Assembly (NCBI RefSeq): GCF_900111015.1
Contig: NZ_FOFS01000014.1
Location: 1-64,000, forward strand
Length of the DNA stretch: 64,000 bases
Source of the DNA: Solimonas aquatica
GTDB taxonomy: Bacteria > Pseudomonadota > Gammaproteobacteria > Nevskiales > Nevskiaceae
Direction of reading: 5' to 3'
Part shown: positions 60,328-64,000 of the stretch, one piece after another
Numbering within the stretch: position 1 is the first letter of the stretch
How the letters are laid out: each line of letters starts with the position of its first letter
Position numbers and translations under genes: made by a program
The notes under the pieces: generated by a model
What the model was told of the DNA's origin: nothing
The model's database searches: none
What the model saw: the letters and a program-made list of their open reading frames with translations, nothing else

Positions 60328-60536
60328 TGGTTGTTCTCCTAACAATCAACGTCTACGTGGTATTTGAACACGCTGCGCTATTCCGTCTTACGTCCGATGC
60401 AGGGCTAATGCTTTGTGTGGGAGTTGAAGTCTCGTCGTTTTCCGCACAGCGCTCAGCTCTGATACGCCCACACATAAAGGACGGTATCGCGCCGCTGAGC
60501 AGCGCCTCATGTCCTGAATCAATTGTTCACAACAGC
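60328..60536. other. 209-bp lower-GC intergenic region
   Basis: Upstream of the orphan secreted protein and downstream of the POT transporter gene; I see no gene, terminator or repeat. It shares the lower GC of the orphan gene, so both probably came in together. Confidence 0.45.
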
Positions 60537-62105
60537 TCAGCCCGCCGCCTCCCGCACATAAACCCGCTCGCGATAAAACATCGCCACGACGATGAACAGC
60601 AGCGCACCCACCGCCATCACGCCGGCGAAGAACAGGAAGTACGCCGGCCCGACCAGGGCATAGGTGGAGACTTTCGCGCTGGCGCGATACGCGCCCTGGC
60701 TCATCAGATCCTGGCGATGGATCGCATCGACGACGCGCAGACGCTGCTGCGCCGCATCGATCTCGGCAATCAGATATGTGCCCGCCAGGGGCCTGGCCGC
60801 GCCGTTTCCGGTCTGCACGCGGATGCCGGTGTCGCCGGCGAAGTCGAGCTTCTGGCCCAATGTGAACGGCGAAATCTCCGCCAGCGCCACCCAGGTCTGC
60901 GCGCCGACGCGGATGTCGTGCACCGCCAGTGGCCGCACCATCGCGTCGTTGACCAGGCCGGTGAACAGATTGCCCAGGCTTTGCGAGAGCAGGAACAGGG
61001 CCATGATGAAACTCTTGATCTTCAGCGGCGCCTGCTTGTAGCTGAATTCCAGCGCGGTGATGGAAACCAGCACTTCAGAAGCCGTGAGAATGGCGTAAGC
61101 CAGGATCTGCCACCACACGCTGACCACCTGGCCGTGCTGGATACGGTTTTCGATCCAGGCCACCAGCACGAAGGAGCTGGCGGTGACGAACATGCCGGCG
61201 CCGATCTTGCGCAGCGGCGTCACCGCCGCAAAACGCGCCCACAGCGGATACACGCCGTAGCTGAACAGCGGCACCAGCAAGAGAATGAACAGGGCGTTGG
61301 CGATCTGGATCTGCGCCGGCAGGATCTGCAAGCCAAAGCCCAGATGCTTGTCCATGAGATCGGACTGCGCCTGCAGCGTCCAGGTCTGGCCATTGGACTG
61401 TTCCCACAGCGACCAGAAGAAGGCGATGAACAGATAGATCAGCAGCAGACGGCCGATGAGCTTGAGCCCGTCTGCGCAGAACAGCTCGCGCAGCCAGGGC
61501 TTGCCGGCGGGTGGCAGCACCGCAAAGCGCTTGCGGCCCAGCCAGAACACCAGCACCGCCAGCGACATCATCGCGCCCGGCAGGCCGAAAGCCAGACGCG
61601 GCCCGTGCTCGCGCAGCAGCCAGGGGCAGGCGGCGATGGAAATCAGCGAGCCGGCGTTGATGGAGAGATAGAACCAGGAGAAGGCACGCTCGATCAGATG
61701 CGCGTTGGCGCGGGTGAACTGATCACCCAGATTGGTGGAGACGCAGGGCTTGATGCCGCCGGTGCCCAGGGCGATGAAAAACAAGCCCGCAGCGAGCGTG
61801 GCCGGCGAAGTGCTGCCCAGCGCCAGCAGCGCGCAGCCGCCGACATAGCTCAGCGAGAACAGCAGAATCGTGCGGTACTTGCCCAGCAGCACATCCGAGA
61901 CGATGGCGCCCAGCAAGGGAAAGAAATACGCGCCGGACTTGAACAGCGACTGCCAGGTGGTGGCCTGTGCCTCGCCGAAGCGCAGCACATTGACCATGTA
62001 CACCGAGAGAATCGCGTTGAGTCCGTAGTAGCAGAAGCGCTCCGCGAACTCGTTGGCCACGATGTAGGGAATGCCCGGCGGCATGCGGGCATGATCGTGA
62101 TTCAC
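60537..62105 (-). CDS. POT-family (PTR2) peptide:proton symporter
   Basis: The 522-aa MFS-type carrier imports di/tripeptides with protons. The POT motif ExxERF is seen at the N-terminus (ANEFAERFCYYGLNAIL) and the PTR2 signature in FSWFYLSINAGSLISI. It has about 12 membrane helices; an extra polar domain (about 385-470, DFAGDTGIRVQTGNG) sits between the last helices. I use the GTG at 62105, preceded by GGAGAG at good spacing; the ATG at 62084 has none. Confidence 0.9.
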   Translation of the reverse strand: MNHDHARMPPGIPYIVANEFAERFCYYGLNAILSVYMVNVLRFGEAQATTWQSLFKSGAYFFPLLGAIVSDVLLGKYRTILLFSLSYVGGCALLALGSTSPATLAAGLFFIALGTGGIKPCVSTNLGDQFTRANAHLIERAFSWFYLSINAGSLISIAACPWLLREHGPRLAFGLPGAMMSLAVLVFWLGRKRFAVLPPAGKPWLRELFCADGLKLIGRLLLIYLFIAFFWSLWEQSNGQTWTLQAQSDLMDKHLGFGLQILPAQIQIANALFILLLVPLFSYGVYPLWARFAAVTPLRKIGAGMFVTASSFVLVAWIENRIQHGQVVSVWWQILAYAILTASEVLVSITALEFSYKQAPLKIKSFIMALFLLSQSLGNLFTGLVNDAMVRPLAVHDIRVGAQTWVALAEISPFTLGQKLDFAGDTGIRVQTGNGAARPLAGTYLIAEIDAAQQRLRVVDAIHRQDLMSQGAYRASAKVSTYALVGPAYFLFFAGVMAVGALLFIVVAMFYRERVYVREAAG

Positions 62106-62154
62106 GTCAGTCTCTCCGGCGTGCTGATCTTCCACGCCGGAGTTTACGCGGCGC

Positions 62155-63627
62155 TCAGGCCTTCGCCACGCGCAGCCCCGCCTGACGGCCGAAGAAAGTG
62201 GCGTCGGCCAGCGACAGGCCCGAGCTGTAGCCGGCGCCCACCCGCGGCAAACCGGAGGTGGTGCGGCCCGCAGCGTAGAGGCCGGGAATCGCTTCACCGG
62301 CGGCATCGAGCACCTCGCCCGTGGGTCGCGTGTGCAGACCGCCGAGCGTGAAGCTGGAATAGATGCAGTGGTCGATGCGCAGGTCCAGGGCCACGAACGG
62401 CGGCTTGACCAGCGGCGTGAGCCAGCGCGCCTGCTTGTGGAACAGCGGATCTTCGCCACGGGCGGCGTGCTGGTTGTAGACCTGCACGGTGGTCTGCAGC
62501 GCGCCCTGCGGCAGCTCCAGCTCGCGCTCCACTTCCTCCCAGCTCTCGCCGGCGGCGGCGATGCCGATCTTGGCAAACGGGCCCCATTCGGGCTCGGCGA
62601 AGAAGCTGCTGTCGGCGAGCAGGAAGAAGCGCGTGCCCTCGTCCTGCAGAATCGCCTGACTCACGCGGCCGTGATAGCAGTCCTCGTTGATCAGACGCTG
62701 GCCGCGTTCATTGATGATGATGCCCTTGATCAGATCCTGCGGCGGATACCAGGGGATGGTGACGAAGCCTTCATTCATGTGGATGGCATTGCCGCCCACG
62801 CTCTGCCCCAGCTGGATGCCGGAGCCATCATCCACGGTGCCGATGGGCGTGTTGGCGCGCAGCAGCTTGGGCGCGTGCTGCTGCAGCATGGCCTTGTTCA
62901 TGATGAAGCCGCCGGCGCACAGCACCACGCCCTTGCGCGCGCGGATGAAACGGTCTTCGTTGTTGCGTCGCGCCACCACGCCCAGCACGCGATTGTCGTC
63001 GTCGGCAATCAGGGCCTGCACGCGGCAGTCGTACTGCACGTCCACGCCGGATGCCTGCACGCGCTCGGCAAGGCGGTCCATCAGATACTTGCCGCCGCCC
63101 AGGCCCATCCACTGCGGCGTGTGGCCGCGCGGGCAGGGCCGGGCCTTGTCGATGAAGGGCCAGGCCTCTTCGCTGCCGCTCCAGATCAGGCAGTCATCGG
63201 TGAAGGGCTCGATGATGCGTGTGGCGATAAAGGAGTTCTTGTAGACCACGCCCTGCGCCTGCAGCCATTCGAAATGCTTCAGGCTGTTGTCGGCATAGAG
63301 CCGGCACTTGGCGGCGTCGGCATCGCTGCCGCCGGCCAGCAGCAGGTACTGATACAAATCTTCCGTGTCGTCGCTGAAGCCGGCTTCGCGCTGGATCGGC
63401 GTGCCGCCATTGCCGCCCAGGTAGATCTCGCCGCCGGACAGCGCCGAGGTGCCGCCGTGTCCGGATGCGGCTTCCAGCAGGCAGACCTGGGCGCCCGCCC
63501 CGGCGGCTTCGATCGCGGCGCTGGCGCCGGCCGCGCCAAAGCCCACGATCAGCACCTCGGTTTCCAGATCCCAGCGCGGCACTTGCGAGAGGCGGCAGGG
63601 ACGGTGACGGGAATACGGGGCGCTCAT
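62155..63627 (-). CDS. FAD-dependent oxidoreductase, KstD/fumarate-reductase-like
   Basis: The 490-aa flavoprotein has the dinucleotide-binding GFGAAGASAAIEAAGAG near residue 30, the S-G-G-x-IYLGGNG segment, and the C-terminal FAD motif RTTSGLPRVGAGYSSGLSLADATFFG. It belongs to the FAD_binding_2 group with 3-ketosteroid-delta1-dehydrogenases and flavocytochrome c subunits. Neighbouring sterol-desaturase-family and POT genes make a steroid or lipid role possible but unproven. It is 50 bp upstream of the POT gene on the same strand. Confidence 0.85.
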   Translation of the reverse strand: MSAPYSRHRPCRLSQVPRWDLETEVLIVGFGAAGASAAIEAAGAGAQVCLLEAASGHGGTSALSGGEIYLGGNGGTPIQREAGFSDDTEDLYQYLLLAGGSDADAAKCRLYADNSLKHFEWLQAQGVVYKNSFIATRIIEPFTDDCLIWSGSEEAWPFIDKARPCPRGHTPQWMGLGGGKYLMDRLAERVQASGVDVQYDCRVQALIADDDNRVLGVVARRNNEDRFIRARKGVVLCAGGFIMNKAMLQQHAPKLLRANTPIGTVDDGSGIQLGQSVGGNAIHMNEGFVTIPWYPPQDLIKGIIINERGQRLINEDCYHGRVSQAILQDEGTRFFLLADSSFFAEPEWGPFAKIGIAAAGESWEEVERELELPQGALQTTVQVYNQHAARGEDPLFHKQARWLTPLVKPPFVALDLRIDHCIYSSFTLGGLHTRPTGEVLDAAGEAIPGLYAAGRTTSGLPRVGAGYSSGLSLADATFFGRQAGLRVAKA

Positions 63628-63724
63628 GGCCGCTCCTTGAACGAGGCTGTTCGGGTGGAAGATCGATGCCAGCGCACACTAGACGGCCGCGTGCACGCTT
63701 CCCTCCCCCGCATGGATGAGCTTT

Positions 63725-64000
63725 TCAGCCGCTGCCGAGCAGGCTCCGGTTGCGGCGCAGCGGATACTCGTGCTCCACCCAGTCCGGATGGCGCCAGAGG
63801 ATGCGCGGATCGCGGCAGGTCCAGACATCGCGCCACATCGCAAACCACTCATCCAGGTTCAGGCGCAGCGGATTGAGCGTGCGCGGCTGCCGGTGGCCGA
63901 TGCCGTAGACGATGGGGCCGGCATCGCGCTCATCGACAAAGGTGCCGAACAGACGGTCCCAGATGATCAGCACGCCGCCGAAGTTGGTATCGATCTGTCC
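63725..64000 (-). CDS. sterol desaturase/fatty-acid hydroxylase family protein (C-terminal part)
   Basis: Only the last 91 residues are in the window. TNFGGVLIIWDRLFGTFVDE is characteristic of the family after its last histidine box, followed by VYGIGHRQPRTLNPL. The metal-binding His boxes and membrane helices lie outside. It is upstream of the flavoprotein gene, same strand, 97 bp away. Confidence 0.8.
   Translation of the reverse strand, partial: GQIDTNFGGVLIIWDRLFGTFVDERDAGPIVYGIGHRQPRTLNPLRLNLDEWFAMWRDVWTCRDPRILWRHPDWVEHEYPLRRNRSLLGSG

Overview
The window is a GC-rich stretch of chromosome from a gammaproteobacterium. The gene order around the replication origin (mnmE-yidC-yidD-rnpA-rpmH facing away from dnaA-dnaN-recF-gyrB), the ponA/pilMNOPQ/aroK/aroB/gltBD block, and the REP-like intergenic palindromes fit the Xanthomonadales/Nevskiales/Pseudomonas side of the class. 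A Solimonas- or Nevskia-like host is my best guess, inferred from protein style only.

Layout. 1-0.3 kb: the edge of an IS3-family insertion sequence. 0.4-9.8 kb: housekeeping and accessory genes (gamma-glutamylcyclotransferase, CNNM/CorC-type transporter, alkyltransferase-like protein, PhzF-like enzyme, cytochrome b561 with two YceI proteins, M1 aminopeptidase, EamA exporter). 9.8-10.3 kb: a repeat element. 10.3-18.4 kb: acyl-CoA metabolism (YciA-type thioesterase, pyruvate dehydrogenase aceE-aceF, LysR regulator, acetyl-CoA hydrolase/transferase). 18.5-20.3 kb: an orphan exported protein and a 0.6-kb inverted-repeat element. 20.3-29.4 kb: a Nudix/thioesterase pair and the complete potassium-responsive kdpFABCDE operon, headed by an extra 27-residue membrane peptide. 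29.4-30.2 kb: a regulatory interval with an FNR/ANR-type operator, a candidate small RNA or attenuator, and a small exported protein. 30.2-40.6 kb: the origin region, with DnaA boxes, an AT-rich stretch and two parS-like sites inside recF. 40.6-50.4 kb: PBP1A, a compact type IV pilus/competence pilMNOPQ operon, aroK, aroB and a dGTPase. 50.5-53.4 kb: an outer-membrane barrel protein, a Gln-rich YXWGXW-type protein and a Phd/PIN toxin-antitoxin pair with a degraded toxin active site. 53.6-59.7 kb: glutamate synthase gltBD with a possible sigma-54 promoter and a strong terminator. 59.7-64 kb: a lower-GC orphan secreted protein, a POT-family peptide transporter, a KstD-like flavoprotein and the end of a sterol-desaturase-family gene.

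How it works together: pyruvate dehydrogenase, the thioesterase and the CoA transferase share acyl-CoA chemistry; gltBD assimilates ammonia; Kdp handles potassium limitation; the PBP1A/pilus block links envelope growth and DNA-uptake or pilus assembly; the origin block initiates replication and probably loads ParB. I found no CRISPR array, tRNA, rRNA, prophage or large defence island. The most unusual signals are the FNR/ANR-box-driven structured RNA candidate at about 29.6-29.7 kb, the palindromic element embedded in frame within aceF, the inverted-repeat elements near 10 and 20 kb, and the inactivated-looking PIN toxin that retains a near-perfect operator.
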